Numbered from the stretch's first letter, positions 17,621-26,753 are shown. The stretch: DNA of 38,073 bases from an uncultured Chromatiaceae bacterium (GCA_946482325.1 CAMLRA010000021.1:1-38073); one strand, 5' to 3'. Made by a program: numbers and translations. The notes: generated from the sequence alone by a model not told the origin.

Positions 17621-18710
17621 ATCTGATGTGGCGGCCTTGTACCTGTGCCACTACCTGTTTTGCCAAAGCTCTGGCAGTGGTCCACTTACCGCCGTTGACA
17701 GTCAGCACCTCCTGCTGCCAATGCATCGCATATTCACGGCTGGCTTTACTGGCATCTGCGGCACCACCCAATAACGGCCTCACCCCGGCAAATTCGCGCT
17801 GAATATCACTGTCAAAACGCTTGGTGACAAAATAATGGTTATACAGTTTTAACAAATATTGACGCTCAGTCTCGCTACAGCGGATTGGTTCACTCAGTTG
17901 CTGCCGCACTTCAGTGGTGCCAAGCAGGGTTTGGCCCTGAAACGGCAGCACAAAGACAATTCGGGCTTCGCCCGGGACTTCCAGCATATGGCCATATCGG
18001 CACAGCGGCGGTAACAACAGATGACTACCACGGACTAAATCCAGTGGTTGCTGCACAGCCAAACCAGACTGCTGTAGCAACTGATTGGCCCATGGCCCGG
18101 CCACATTGATCACGCGGTCAAACCGCAGCCATTCGCCGTTGGCCAGTTGCAACTGACCATCGGCCTGCAATGCCTGCACCGGCTGATGTTCATGCACCAG
18201 CACACCATGTTGGCGCGCCTGCTCAGCGACCCAAAGGCCCAGCTGCTGGTCGTCCATCTGGCCGTCAAAAAATAAAAAGGCTCCGAGTAACCCCTTTGGC
18301 TGCAAGTCCGGGCTGCAGCGCAGCGATTGCTGTGCATTGAGCCAGCGATGCCGGCCAATGCCTTTGCGGCCCGACAGTACATCATACAACCACAGACCAA
18401 TTTTCAGCTGCCAGCGCAACCTGCGACCGCCACGATAAATTGGATAGAGAATAGGGAGACGCCGGGTCAAATGCGGCGCTTTTTTGATCCACCAGCGCCG
18501 TTCTTGCAGCGCTTCGTGGACCAGCCGGAACTCGCCTTGTTCCAGATAACGCAGGCCACCGTGCAATAACTTGCTGGATGCGGCACTGGTCGCCTGCATC
18601 AGACCATCGCGTTCAAATAATTCAACCTGATGCCCCGCCAGTGCCAGCTGCCAGGCTGAGGTCACACCATTGATACCACCCCCGATCACCGCAATATGCA
18701 CAGCCAACAT
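17619..18710 (-). CDS. GlpD-like FAD-dependent oxidoreductase, short form
   Basis: The protein has up to 363 residues. The N-terminal FAD-binding motif is HIAVIGGGINGVTSAWQLA, followed by SSKLLHGGLRYLEQGEFRLV, the signature of the glycerol-3-phosphate dehydrogenase (GlpD/DadA) superfamily. NVAGPWANQLL and the late GVRPLLGG also fit. E. coli GlpD has about 500 residues; this protein lacks the C-terminal helical domain, so oxidation of glycerol-3-phosphate is likely but not certain. The annotated ATG has AAAGG directly against it, too close for good initiation. A GTG three codons downstream (start 18701) has ideal 9-nt spacing and still gives the full nucleotide fold, so it may be the true start. 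No glpF or glpK is near. Confidence 0.82.
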   Translation of the reverse strand: MLAVHIAVIGGGINGVTSAWQLALAGHQVELFERDGLMQATSAASSKLLHGGLRYLEQGEFRLVHEALQERRWWIKKAPHLTRRLPILYPIYRGGRRLRWQLKIGLWLYDVLSGRKGIGRHRWLNAQQSLRCSPDLQPKGLLGAFLFFDGQMDDQQLGLWVAEQARQHGVLVHEHQPVQALQADGQLQLANGEWLRFDRVINVAGPWANQLLQQSGLAVQQPLDLVRGSHLLLPPLCRYGHMLEVPGEARIVFVLPFQGQTLLGTTEVRQQLSEPIRCSETERQYLLKLYNHYFVTKRFDSDIQREFAGVRPLLGGAADASKASREYAMHWQQEVLTVNGGKWTTARALAKQVVAQVQGRHIR

Positions 18711-18870
18711 CCTTTGCTAACTAATTGTTTAAGAAAAGCAAATTAACTCGCGCTTGTCTAATTTTCCGGACAGAACACCATGCGGCTGCGCTGGCATGAG
18801 CTGAAAAAACAGCTACAGTTGTGTCATCATGGATCTCTACTGTACCTGAAAAGGCAAAGGAATCTGGGGC

Positions 18871-20328
18871 ATGAATCAGGCGTTGTACGGTGCGAACGCG
18901 GCCACCAAAATCATCAAAGAATTGCTGAGCAAAATTTATGACAACAGCAGTCAACGCCAGTCAATTTATGAGCAGGCCGCCTGGTACTTTCAGGGCCACG
19001 AACGGCGTGCTATTGAACTGTTACAGCAACAAAAAGCTGATTTACAACGCCGGCTCGATGATGCCAGTAAAGGCGCACGGCATAAGCTGGAACTCAAGCT
19101 GACCGAAGTCAGTCAGCAACTTAAAGAAAGCCTGAAACAACAACAAGATAACCGGATTGACCGTATCCGCCAGCTCAAAGGTGTAGCGCGGCATATTGTT
19201 GAGCTAATCCAGGGTGACACTAGAGAAGAATCACGTCAGCTGGCAGCCCGCGCGCTGGGTACCATTCAGTTGCTGTCGCCCACTTATGGCAAAAATATCG
19301 CAGCCACCAACCAACGTCACAAACATTTGTATAAAGCCATTCTGGCGCTGCTCCTGCTGCAACAGCTGTTAACGGATAAACAGATTAAAAACCGATTTGT
19401 GCTGGCTAAAGTTGCCGACTCGCTGAATACAGCCGCTGACACTGCCTCAGCCTTTCTGGAAGAGGTGCAGATCCCTTTAGTGATGGCCTGCCTGATTCAG
19501 GACATTGGCCTGCAACACCCGCAGGTTCAAAGCCTGTTGTATGGGCCGGAAGGTGATCAGGACCCATACCGGTTGTTACCGGCTGAGCAGCGCCAGCAAT
19601 TACTGCAAATCAGCTTTGAACAAAGCCAGTTGTACCTGCAGGAAGGGCTGGGGTTAGACCAATATATTGGCAATTCCAGAGCTGAGCGTGAATTGTTTAT
19701 GATGGTCGAGGAAGACAAACAGGCGTTTACCCTCCATTTGCTGCGTTCGGCGATCACGCCGGAAGATGGTATTGGCAACCTGCTGAAAATTCCACAGGTC
19801 TACACCTCAGTGGTGTTGCCGTCGAAGCAAAATTACAGCTACGACAGCCTGCCCAAAGTGGGACCGTTGCTCAAAGCCGGCGTGGAAAAAGGCTGGTATC
19901 CGGCGGCTGTGGTACAAAGCCTGTTAACCATCACCGGTTATTTTCCGCAGGGTTATGGCATCACTTATATCCCGAAAGACTCGGATAAACGCGACTTAGA
20001 TCGCTATGAATATGCCATCGTCAACGGCCTGTATCCGCTCGAGCCGGAACAACCGATTTGCCGCCAAGTCACGCGGAATCTGACCTTCAACACTTTTGGC
20101 ATCAACGTGGTGGTCAGCGCCGAAAACAATCTGTATTTTCCCGTCGCACAACAAAAACTGGAACGGATCAGTGAAGAACGGCTGCGCGAAATTCTGAGCA
20201 AGCTGGTGTCGAATTTTGAGGAAAGGGTGAATACAGATTTGATCCCGAAGTGCTGGAATCCAGATGAGTTTTTCAGCTATCTGAAACATCAGAATTTGTG
20301 GAACCGCAACGACACCATTCGCAATTAA
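18871..20328 (+). CDS. Unrecognised protein with coiled coil and degenerate HD-like segment
   Basis: I do not recognise a named family for this 485-residue cytoplasmic protein (no signal, no membrane helix). Residues about 40-105 are strongly helical and Gln/Lys/Glu-rich, probably a coiled coil. Residues ~145-290 are helical. The segment LVMACLIQDIGLQHPQ (203-218) resembles the HD-domain core xxLLHDIGxxH with the metal-binding His replaced by Gln, so any HD fold here would be catalytically dead. The C-terminal part (about 310-430) is more mixed (TGYFPQGYGITYIP, PICRQVTRNLTFNTFG) and ends in another helix. A role in signalling, like other inactive HD-type output or scaffold domains, is only a guess. 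AAAGGA lies upstream of the ATG. It is single, between divergent and convergent neighbours. Confidence 0.75.
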   Translation: MNQALYGANAATKIIKELLSKIYDNSSQRQSIYEQAAWYFQGHERRAIELLQQQKADLQRRLDDASKGARHKLELKLTEVSQQLKESLKQQQDNRIDRIRQLKGVARHIVELIQGDTREESRQLAARALGTIQLLSPTYGKNIAATNQRHKHLYKAILALLLLQQLLTDKQIKNRFVLAKVADSLNTAADTASAFLEEVQIPLVMACLIQDIGLQHPQVQSLLYGPEGDQDPYRLLPAEQRQQLLQISFEQSQLYLQEGLGLDQYIGNSRAERELFMMVEEDKQAFTLHLLRSAITPEDGIGNLLKIPQVYTSVVLPSKQNYSYDSLPKVGPLLKAGVEKGWYPAAVVQSLLTITGYFPQGYGITYIPKDSDKRDLDRYEYAIVNGLYPLEPEQPICRQVTRNLTFNTFGINVVVSAENNLYFPVAQQKLERISEERLREILSKLVSNFEERVNTDLIPKCWNPDEFFSYLKHQNLWNRNDTIRN

Positions 20329-20344
20329 TCCAACAAATTACAGC

Positions 20345-20373
20345 ACCCGCTGCAGCCCCAGAGCAGCGGGTTT
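20345..20373 (+). terminator. Hairpin between convergent genes
   Basis: The 9-bp arms ACCCGCTGC/GCAGCGGGT have a 9-nt loop and only a short TTT after them. It lies between the coiled-coil gene and the convergent proA stop and probably ends the plus-strand transcript. Confidence 0.55.
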
Positions 20374-20378
20374 CGCCG

Positions 20379-21650
20379 TTATTGCCGGACTTGTCCGTCA
20401 CCGATCACAATATACTTTTCCGTCGTCAACGACTCTAACCCCATAGGGCCATAGGCATGTAACTTGCTGGTTGAGATGCCAATTTCCGCACCAAGTCCGA
20501 GCTCACCGCCATCGGAAAACCGCGACGACGCATTGACCATCACCACAGCGGAATTGATTTGCTTCAGGAAACGCTGCGCCCGGCTGATGTCCTGAGTACA
20601 AATCACTTCGGTATGGCCGGAGCTGTGTTGTTCGATATGCGCTGTTGCTGCGGTAAAGCTGTCCACCACCCGCACTGACAGAGCCAGCGCCAGATACTCC
20701 GTATCAAATTGCGCCGGGCCGGCCGGTTGGGCATTGCTGAAATACCCAAGGCTTTGCGGACAAGCAAACACCTGCACGCCTTGTTCGGCCAAAGCAGCGC
20801 CAGCCAGCGGCAAAAAGCCGGCGGCGATATCCTGATGCACTAATAAAGTTTCCAGCGCATTGCAGACGCCAGGCCGCTGGGTTTTGCCATTGAGCAGCAG
20901 GCTTAAGGCTTTGTCCGGATCTGCGGCTTTATCGACAAATAAATGGCAGATGCCTTTGTAATGCTGGATCACCGGAATGCGGCTGTTGTCGCTGACAAAA
21001 TGAATCAGCCCCTCGCCACCGCGTGGGATCACCAAATCGACATAAGCTTTTTGCTGCAATAATTCGAGTAAAATCGCCCGGTCCGGGTCTGGTAATACGG
21101 CAATAGCTGCAGGATTAATCTGATGTTTTTCCAGCACTTGCTGCAGCACCGCCGCGATAGCAAGGCTCGACTGCAAGGCTTCGCGGCCGCCGCGTAAAAT
21201 CACCGCATTGCCAGATTTCAGGCACAAAGCACCGGCGTCTGCGGTGACATTAGGCCGCGCTTCATAAATCATCGCGATGACACCCAGCGGAATGCGCATC
21301 CGGCCCACCTGAATGCCATTGGGCCTTGGCGCCAGCTGCCGGATTTGACCAACCGGGTCGGGCAACGCGGCGATTTGCCGTACGGCAGCGGCGAGACTTT
21401 GCAGCCGCTCCGCGGTTAATAACAACCGGTCCTGCATCGCCGGCGCCAAATCTTTTTCCCGTGCTGCGGCCATATCCAGCGCATTGGCAGCCAGAATGGC
21501 CGGCGTCGCGGTGATCAGCGCATCAGCCATGTCGGTCAGCAGATGGTTTTTTTGTGCTTCGGAAAGCTGCGCCAATTGCCGGCTGGCAACCCGCGCCGCC
21601 TGACATAAGGCCACGACATCAAATTTGCTGTTTTTAGTTTCGCTCTGCAT
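20379..21650 (-). CDS. proA: Gamma-glutamyl phosphate reductase
   Basis: ProA reduces gamma-glutamyl phosphate with NADPH to glutamate semialdehyde in proline synthesis. The 423 residues are close to the usual length (~417). An aldehyde-dehydrogenase-type fold is visible: PLGVIAMIYEARPNVT (121-136), GNAVILRGGREA (147-158), and the catalytic Cys263 in QRPGVCNALETLL; FSDGGELGLGAEIGIST near the C-terminus. It follows proB with one base between the proB stop and the proA start, so translation is coupled. GGAG lies upstream inside the end of proB. Confidence 0.97.
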   Translation of the reverse strand: MQSETKNSKFDVVALCQAARVASRQLAQLSEAQKNHLLTDMADALITATPAILAANALDMAAAREKDLAPAMQDRLLLTAERLQSLAAAVRQIAALPDPVGQIRQLAPRPNGIQVGRMRIPLGVIAMIYEARPNVTADAGALCLKSGNAVILRGGREALQSSLAIAAVLQQVLEKHQINPAAIAVLPDPDRAILLELLQQKAYVDLVIPRGGEGLIHFVSDNSRIPVIQHYKGICHLFVDKAADPDKALSLLLNGKTQRPGVCNALETLLVHQDIAAGFLPLAGAALAEQGVQVFACPQSLGYFSNAQPAGPAQFDTEYLALALSVRVVDSFTAATAHIEQHSSGHTEVICTQDISRAQRFLKQINSAVVMVNASSRFSDGGELGLGAEIGISTSKLHAYGPMGLESLTTEKYIVIGDGQVRQ

Positions 21651-21651
21651 C

Positions 21652-22764
21652 TCAGGCTCCCTGTAACACGACTAAATCATCGCGGTGCACCGCCACTTCG
21701 CTTGGGCAATAACCCAAGACAGTCGCGATTTGATCGCTGTGGATGCCTTTGATTTTGTTCAGTTCAGCGGCGTTGTACTGACTGACGCCTTTGGCAATTT
21801 TGCTGCCATCCGGCGCCACTAACCAGACCGCGTCACCTTTATCAAATTCGCCCTGCACTTTGGCAACACCTTTGGCCAGCAATGACGCGCCTTTATGCTG
21901 CACCGCCTGCGCGGCGCCCGCATCCAGCCAGACTTCCGCACTGGCTTTGCTCGAATGTAATAGCCAGTGTTTTTTTGCACTCACTGTACTTTGGCGCGCG
22001 GCAAACAAAGTGCCGACTGCCTTACCGGCTAATAAATCTTCAAAGCTCTGCGCTTTTTGGCCATTGATGATCAGCGTATCGATGCCAACCGCAGTCGCTT
22101 TGTCAGCCGCCTGTAATTTTGTCACCATACCGCCGGTGCCGGTACTGTGATGGCTACCGCCGGCCATGGCGTAAATCTCCGGGGTGAGTGCTTCGACTCG
22201 GGGGATTAATTGGGCTGTGGCATCAGTGCGTGGATTGGCGGTAAACAGGCCATCGACGTCAGAGCAGATAATCAGCGCATCAGCTTCGACCACAGAGGCC
22301 ACCATCGCCGCCAAATTGTCGTTATCGCCAACCCGCAATTCTTTGGTCGCGACGGTATCGTTTTCATTGACGATAGGCAGCGCGCCGTGGCTCAGCAGCG
22401 TGCGTAAGGTGTTGTCGATATTGAGGTAACGGCGCCGGTCGGCCAAATCGGCATGGGTCAGTAAAATCTGCGCGCAGGGCCAGTCCAGTAACTGGCTCCA
22501 GGTTGCCATCATCTGCGCCTGGCCTATCGCGGCTAAGGCCTGTTTTACGTTGATCGGTAACGGCTGATGGGTAAATTCAATGGCCGAGCGGCCGGCGGCC
22601 ACACTGCCGCTTGAAACCAGCACCACTTCAATGCCACGTAATTTGCATTCGCTGATAAAGCGGGCAATGGCCAGCAGATATCGGGTTGACGTGCCTTTCC
22701 CTGCAGGCGCAATCAAAGCACTACCGACTTTGATCACTATCCTTTTCCAGCTCAACCCCGCCAT
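21652..22764 (-). CDS. proB: Glutamate 5-kinase
   Basis: ProB phosphorylates glutamate at the gamma-carboxyl, the committed and proline-inhibited step of proline synthesis. The 370 residues match the E. coli enzyme (367). An amino-acid-kinase domain lies at ~7-255 (RIVIKVGSALIAP, VLVSSGSVAAGRSAI, IVNENDTVATKELRVGDND). A C-terminal PUA domain (~275-360) contains GASLLAKGVAKVQGEFDKGD. The ATG at 22762-22764 has GGAG about 9 nt upstream; another ATG just before it is out of frame. It is first of the proBA operon. Confidence 0.97.
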   Translation of the reverse strand: MAGLSWKRIVIKVGSALIAPAGKGTSTRYLLAIARFISECKLRGIEVVLVSSGSVAAGRSAIEFTHQPLPINVKQALAAIGQAQMMATWSQLLDWPCAQILLTHADLADRRRYLNIDNTLRTLLSHGALPIVNENDTVATKELRVGDNDNLAAMVASVVEADALIICSDVDGLFTANPRTDATAQLIPRVEALTPEIYAMAGGSHHSTGTGGMVTKLQAADKATAVGIDTLIINGQKAQSFEDLLAGKAVGTLFAARQSTVSAKKHWLLHSSKASAEVWLDAGAAQAVQHKGASLLAKGVAKVQGEFDKGDAVWLVAPDGSKIAKGVSQYNAAELNKIKGIHSDQIATVLGYCPSEVAVHRDDLVVLQGA

Positions 22765-22828
22765 TTGCCCACATCTCCGCCTTTGATTAATTAAGCGGCA
22801 GCTTAACTGTTTAGCCGTATAAATGTCT

Positions 22829-22916
22829 AGAGCACCATATAGTTTAATAAGCGAACAGCAGAGCAGCCTGAAATTGCCTCAGGCAAGGCGACACGGCGAA
22901 GGAATAGTGGTGCTCT
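22829..22916. repeat. Inverted repeat enclosing an inner hairpin
   Basis: AGAGCACCA (22829-22837) and TGGTGCTCT (22908-22916) are perfect complements enclosing about 70 bases, with an inner GCCTGA/TCAGGC stem (22867-22885). A further AGCACC copy at ~22927 could pair with GGTGCT instead. It lies between divergent proB and the OmpA-family gene. It may be a small mobile repeat or a structured RNA; nothing decides between these. Confidence 0.35.
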
Positions 22917-23045
22917 TTCGACCAACAGCACCGACCACAGGTTAAACGGCTGCGGGTCGCTTGCTGATTCAGCCATAATTCAGCCCGGCGACGTCAGACT
23001 CGGTCGCATATGCATTTTCTCTTATTCAGAAACACAGGATCTCTC

Positions 23046-23702
23046 ATGACTTCATTTCGCCAGACTGCATCCCGCCTGACGGCCCTTGCCGCCGCTGCCA
23101 GCCTGACGCTGGCCGGTTGTGCCCAGTTCCCGCAAGACAATACTACCCGGGGCGCCGCTATTGGTGCAGTGGTTGGCGGTGTCGCCGGCAAAGCCACTGG
23201 CAATCACAAAAACAAGCGCGTAGCTTTAGGTGCTGTGTTAGGTGCGCTCAGCGGCGCGGCGATCGGTCGTTATATGGACAACCAGGAGCAGGCGCTGGAA
23301 GAACAGCTGGCTGGTTCCGGTGTGCAGGTTAAACGCGAAGGTGACGTGCTGAAACTGGAAATTCCGTCGCAAATTACCTTTGCTTCCGGTCGCAGTGACA
23401 TTCGCGCTGAACTGTATCCGGTGCTGAACGACATCGCCAAAGTACTGGCTGAATATGACAAAACCCTGCTGGTGATCACCGGCCATACTGATGACACCGG
23501 CGGTCGTGAACTGAATATGCGGCTGTCGCAACAACGTGCCGACACAGTGAAGAATTATTTGAGTGCCCAGCGTATCGACGATCGCCGTTTAGTCACGCAA
23601 GGCGCAGGCCCGGACCAGCCGCTGGTAGCCAATACTTCAGAAGCGAACCGGGCGAAAAACCGCCGCGTAGAAATCCAGATTGAGCCGCTGATTAGTCAAT
23701 AA
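23046..23702 (+). CDS. OmpA-family lipoprotein with glycine zipper (YiaD-like)
   Basis: This 218-residue envelope protein links the outer membrane to peptidoglycan. It has a signal peptide with lipobox LAGC, then a glycine-zipper segment rich in GxxxG (GAAIGAVVGGVAGKATG and GAVLGALSGAAIG, about residues 36-76). A C-terminal OmpA domain (about 100-215) follows, with ITGHTDDTGG, LSQQRADTVKNYL and NRAKNRRVEIQI; the Asp and Arg that bind diaminopimelate are present. The ATG at 23046 is chosen over an in-frame TTG at 23010 because it starts the signal peptide and has AGGA 7 nt upstream. It is monocistronic and ends at a terminator. Confidence 0.92.
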   Translation: MTSFRQTASRLTALAAAASLTLAGCAQFPQDNTTRGAAIGAVVGGVAGKATGNHKNKRVALGAVLGALSGAAIGRYMDNQEQALEEQLAGSGVQVKREGDVLKLEIPSQITFASGRSDIRAELYPVLNDIAKVLAEYDKTLLVITGHTDDTGGRELNMRLSQQRADTVKNYLSAQRIDDRRLVTQGAGPDQPLVANTSEANRAKNRRVEIQIEPLISQ

Positions 23703-23724
23703 ACGCGGCTAACTTTTTGTCCCC

Positions 23725-23757
23725 AGGGGTGCAGGTTGTTTTATGCATCCCTTTTTT
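23725..23757 (+). terminator. Intrinsic terminator of the OmpA-family gene
   Basis: The arms AGGGGTGCA and TGCATCCCT (one G-U pair) have a 10-nt loop and are followed by six T, 23 bases after the stop. Confidence 0.8.
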
Positions 23758-23760
23758 ATT

Positions 23761-23796
23761 TAAAAATAATGCCAGTCAGCTTACCTGACTGGCATT
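23761..23796 (-). terminator. Intrinsic terminator of speE
   Basis: Perfect 12-bp arms (AATGCCAGTCAG and complement, loop of 5) are followed on the minus strand by ATTTTTA, 35 bases beyond the speE stop. It sits back to back with the plus-strand terminator. Confidence 0.78.
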
Positions 23797-23830
23797 ACCA
23801 ATGTCTGGCCGCCGTCGTTCCCACTCACTA

Positions 23831-24691
23831 TCAGGGCTTTAACTGCCGGCGCATAAAGTTCGGCAGCGCCATCGATGCCTGATGAATGTCAGCATTGTAA
23901 TACTCAGTATCAAAGCCCGGATTCGCTGCCGCGTCACGGCGGAAACCGTCAAAGCCTTGTTCTTTGCGGGCCAGGGTACAGGTCCACCAGCCGCTTGGAT
24001 AGACCATTTGCGGGAACTGCAGTGTTTGCAGCTCGGCAAAACCGGCGTCTTTCATTGCGACCCGCATATCATTCAGCAGTTCCAGATGGATTAGCGGTGA
24101 TTCGCTTTGCTGCACCAGAATGCCGCCTGGTTTTAACGCGGCAAAACAGCTTTGGTAAAAAGCCCGGTTAAACAAACCTTCGCCAGGGCCTATCGGGTCT
24201 GTCGAGTCGACAATCACTACATCCACGCTGGCTGGCGCCGCGTCGCGCATAAACTGAATGCCGTCGGCAAATAACAGCGTGGCACGTGGGTCCTGATTTG
24301 ACGCACAGAGTTCCGGAAAATAACGCTCGGCCATCCGGGTTACTTGTTCGTCAATATCAATCTGCGTGACCTGCTGAATTGATCTGTGTTTCAGCACTTC
24401 ACGTAATGTGCCGCAATCACCGCCGCCGATGATAATGACGTTTTTAGGGTCAGGGTGAGTGAACAGCACCGGGTGGCTCAACATCTCGTGATACAGAAAA
24501 TTGTCACGGGTACTGAGCATAATCACACCGTCGATCACCATCAGATTGCCAAAATCGGTGGTTTTATAGATTTCGATGTGCTGGAAAGGCGACTGAACTT
24601 CAGCTAATTTTTGCTCGGTTCTTAAGGAAAACGCACTGCCACTTGGCGCGAAGATCTCGGTAAACCACTGTTGTGAATTGAGTTCTGACAT
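23831..24691 (-). CDS. speE: Spermidine synthase (polyamine aminopropyltransferase)
   Basis: SpeE transfers an aminopropyl group from decarboxylated SAM to putrescine to make spermidine. The 286 residues match E. coli SpeE (288). The N-terminal beta domain includes the QSPFQHIEIY and LDG-like VIDGVIMLS segments. The Rossmann domain has GGGDCGTLREVLKH (89-102), the acidic QIDIDEQV, and VDSTDPIGPGEGLF with catalytic Asp162; QSESPLIH follows. GGAG precedes the ATG by 8 nt. speD (SAM decarboxylase), its usual operon partner, is not adjacent. It is divergent from speA over a 129-base gap. Confidence 0.95.
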   Translation of the reverse strand: MSELNSQQWFTEIFAPSGSAFSLRTEQKLAEVQSPFQHIEIYKTTDFGNLMVIDGVIMLSTRDNFLYHEMLSHPVLFTHPDPKNVIIIGGGDCGTLREVLKHRSIQQVTQIDIDEQVTRMAERYFPELCASNQDPRATLLFADGIQFMRDAAPASVDVVIVDSTDPIGPGEGLFNRAFYQSCFAALKPGGILVQQSESPLIHLELLNDMRVAMKDAGFAELQTLQFPQMVYPSGWWTCTLARKEQGFDGFRRDAAANPGFDTEYYNADIHQASMALPNFMRRQLKP

Positions 24692-24820
24692 AGTATCGCT
24701 CCGGGTACTGATTCAGGGGCCAAATATTTTGCCAGTGAAGCCTGCCTGAGACAAACTTTTCATGTTTTTTTGCCGCCGATACGAATAAAATGGCGGCCTA
24801 TTTTTTCTAAGGGCACGACA

Positions 24821-26704
24821 ATGGCAGAATGGGGTATCGACAAAGCAAGATCTATTTATAACGTTGCAGTCTGGAGCGAAGGCTACTTTGACGTCAACGC
24901 CAATGGCGATCTCGTTGCTTATCCGGATCAGGATCACAGCAAACCGGGTATTAGTTTCCCGGAACTGACAGCACGTTTTAAACAAGAAGGTCTGACTTTA
25001 CCAGTGCTGGTGCGGTTTACCGACATCCTGCAGCACCGGGTTGAAACCTTAATCAGCTCTTTCGCCAAGGCCAAAGCCGAGCGCGAATATCAGGGCGAAT
25101 ACACCGCTGTTTACCCAATTAAAGTGAACCAGCAATATTCAGTGGTAAAAAAACTGGTGCATTCCAGCAATAAAGTCGGTCTGGAAGCCGGTTCAAAACC
25201 TGAACTGATGGCCATTCTCGGCGTCACTGAAAAACCACTGAAAATCGTTTGTAACGGTTATAAAGACAGCGAATTCCTGCGCCTGGCGACTATCGGCCAG
25301 ATGATGGGCCACACGGTTTACGTGGTCGTAGAAAAACTGACTGAATTAAAAACCTTGCTGCGCGAAATCGACAGCTTAGGTGCAGCGCCATTAATCGGCA
25401 TCCGTATCAAGCTGAACTCAGTCGGCAAAGGCAAATGGCAAAACACCGGTGGCGAAAAAGGCAAATTTGGCTTAACCGCCACCCAAGTACTGCAAGCCAT
25501 TGATATCTTAAAAGAAGCCGGCAAGCTCGACCTGCTGCAGCTGGTACATTTCCATATCGGCTCACAAATTGCCAATATCCGCGATATTCACAACGCCATC
25601 CGCGAATGTGCGCGGCATTATGCCGAACTGCGCACGCTGGGTGTGCCTATCACCACAGTCGACGTCGGTGGTGGTTTAGGTGTGGATTACGAAGGTTCGA
25701 ACTCACGTTCCGCCTGTTCGATGAACTACACCATGTATGAATATGCCCGCAACGTGGTGTTTGGCTTAAAAGAAGTCTGTGACGAATACGACTTGCCGCA
25801 TCCAAACATCATCACCGAATCCGGCCGTGCCATGACTGCACACCACGCCGTGCTGGTAACCGATGCAATCGACGTGGAACGCGCGCCAGGTCTGCGTTAC
25901 CTGCCGGAACCTTCAGAAGATTCACCGCAAGTGGTGTGGGCGCTGTGGGATTCGTATCAGAACGTCACACCACGGTCTGCCGTGGAAGCCTATCACGATG
26001 CCGTGCACTATTTTACCGATGCCCATGCACAATACGTACATGGCCTGCTGACGTTAAAAGACTGGTCTTTGCTGGAGCAAATTTACTTTGCCACCATCAA
26101 CAAAGTGAAGGACATGCTGGATTTAAGCTCACGTTCGCACCGGGAAATTCACGACGAACTGAACGAGAAACTGGCAGACAAACTGTTCGTCAACTTCTCG
26201 TTGTTCCAGTCGATGCCAGACGCCTGGGGTATTGACCAGCTGTTCCCGGTGATGCCGCTGGAACGGATGAATGAAGCGCTGGACCGCCGCGCCATCATTC
26301 AGGACATCACCTGTGACTCGGACGGCGCGCTGAAGAGCTATGCCGACGGCAACGGCATCGAAAGCAGCCTGCCGCTGCCGGAATATAAAGAAGACGAACA
26401 ATACCTGATTGGTATGTTCATGGTTGGCGCCTATCAGGAAATTCTTGGTGATTTACACAACCTGTTTGGCGACACCGATTCAGTCCATGTCGAGCTGAAC
26501 CCGGATGGCACTTACTCGCTGGCCAACGCCATCAAAGGCGATACCGTCGCGGATGTGTTGCGCTACGTCGCCTTTGATGCGGAAAAACTGATTAACTCCT
26601 ACTCCAATCAGTTAGCTCGCAGCAGCTTCAGCACTGAAACACAGCAGGCGATGCTGGAAGAGCTGAAAGCAGGCGTCTACGGCTACACCTACTTCGAAGA
26701 TTAA
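24821..26704 (+). CDS. speA: Biosynthetic arginine decarboxylase
   Basis: SpeA converts arginine to agmatine, the first step of the arginine route to putrescine. The 627 residues compare with 658 in E. coli, which has a longer N-terminus. This fold III PLP enzyme has the PLP lysine in YPIKVNQQ (Lys101), the PLP-phosphate glycines in VDVGGGLGVDYEG, TESGRAMTAHHAVLVTD, and the active-site Cys in DITCDSDGAL. The ATG at 24821 gives the family start and has AAGGG 7 nt upstream; an in-frame open extension to 24770 has no such site. The gene is followed by a strong terminator. Agmatinase/agmatine ureohydrolase is not in the window. Confidence 0.96.
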   Translation: MAEWGIDKARSIYNVAVWSEGYFDVNANGDLVAYPDQDHSKPGISFPELTARFKQEGLTLPVLVRFTDILQHRVETLISSFAKAKAEREYQGEYTAVYPIKVNQQYSVVKKLVHSSNKVGLEAGSKPELMAILGVTEKPLKIVCNGYKDSEFLRLATIGQMMGHTVYVVVEKLTELKTLLREIDSLGAAPLIGIRIKLNSVGKGKWQNTGGEKGKFGLTATQVLQAIDILKEAGKLDLLQLVHFHIGSQIANIRDIHNAIRECARHYAELRTLGVPITTVDVGGGLGVDYEGSNSRSACSMNYTMYEYARNVVFGLKEVCDEYDLPHPNIITESGRAMTAHHAVLVTDAIDVERAPGLRYLPEPSEDSPQVVWALWDSYQNVTPRSAVEAYHDAVHYFTDAHAQYVHGLLTLKDWSLLEQIYFATINKVKDMLDLSSRSHREIHDELNEKLADKLFVNFSLFQSMPDAWGIDQLFPVMPLERMNEALDRRAIIQDITCDSDGALKSYADGNGIESSLPLPEYKEDEQYLIGMFMVGAYQEILGDLHNLFGDTDSVHVELNPDGTYSLANAIKGDTVADVLRYVAFDAEKLINSYSNQLARSSFSTETQQAMLEELKAGVYGYTYFED

Positions 26705-26720
26705 GGTAGACTGTACAGGT

Positions 26721-26741
26721 CGGAGCAGTTTAGTGGCTCCG
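26721..26741 (+). other. Small hairpin after speA
   Basis: Arms CGGAGC/GCTCCG have a 9-nt loop, with no T-run. It lies between the speA stop and the main terminator and may protect the mRNA 3' end. Confidence 0.35.
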
Positions 26742-26753
26742 GCTGACGTATAT

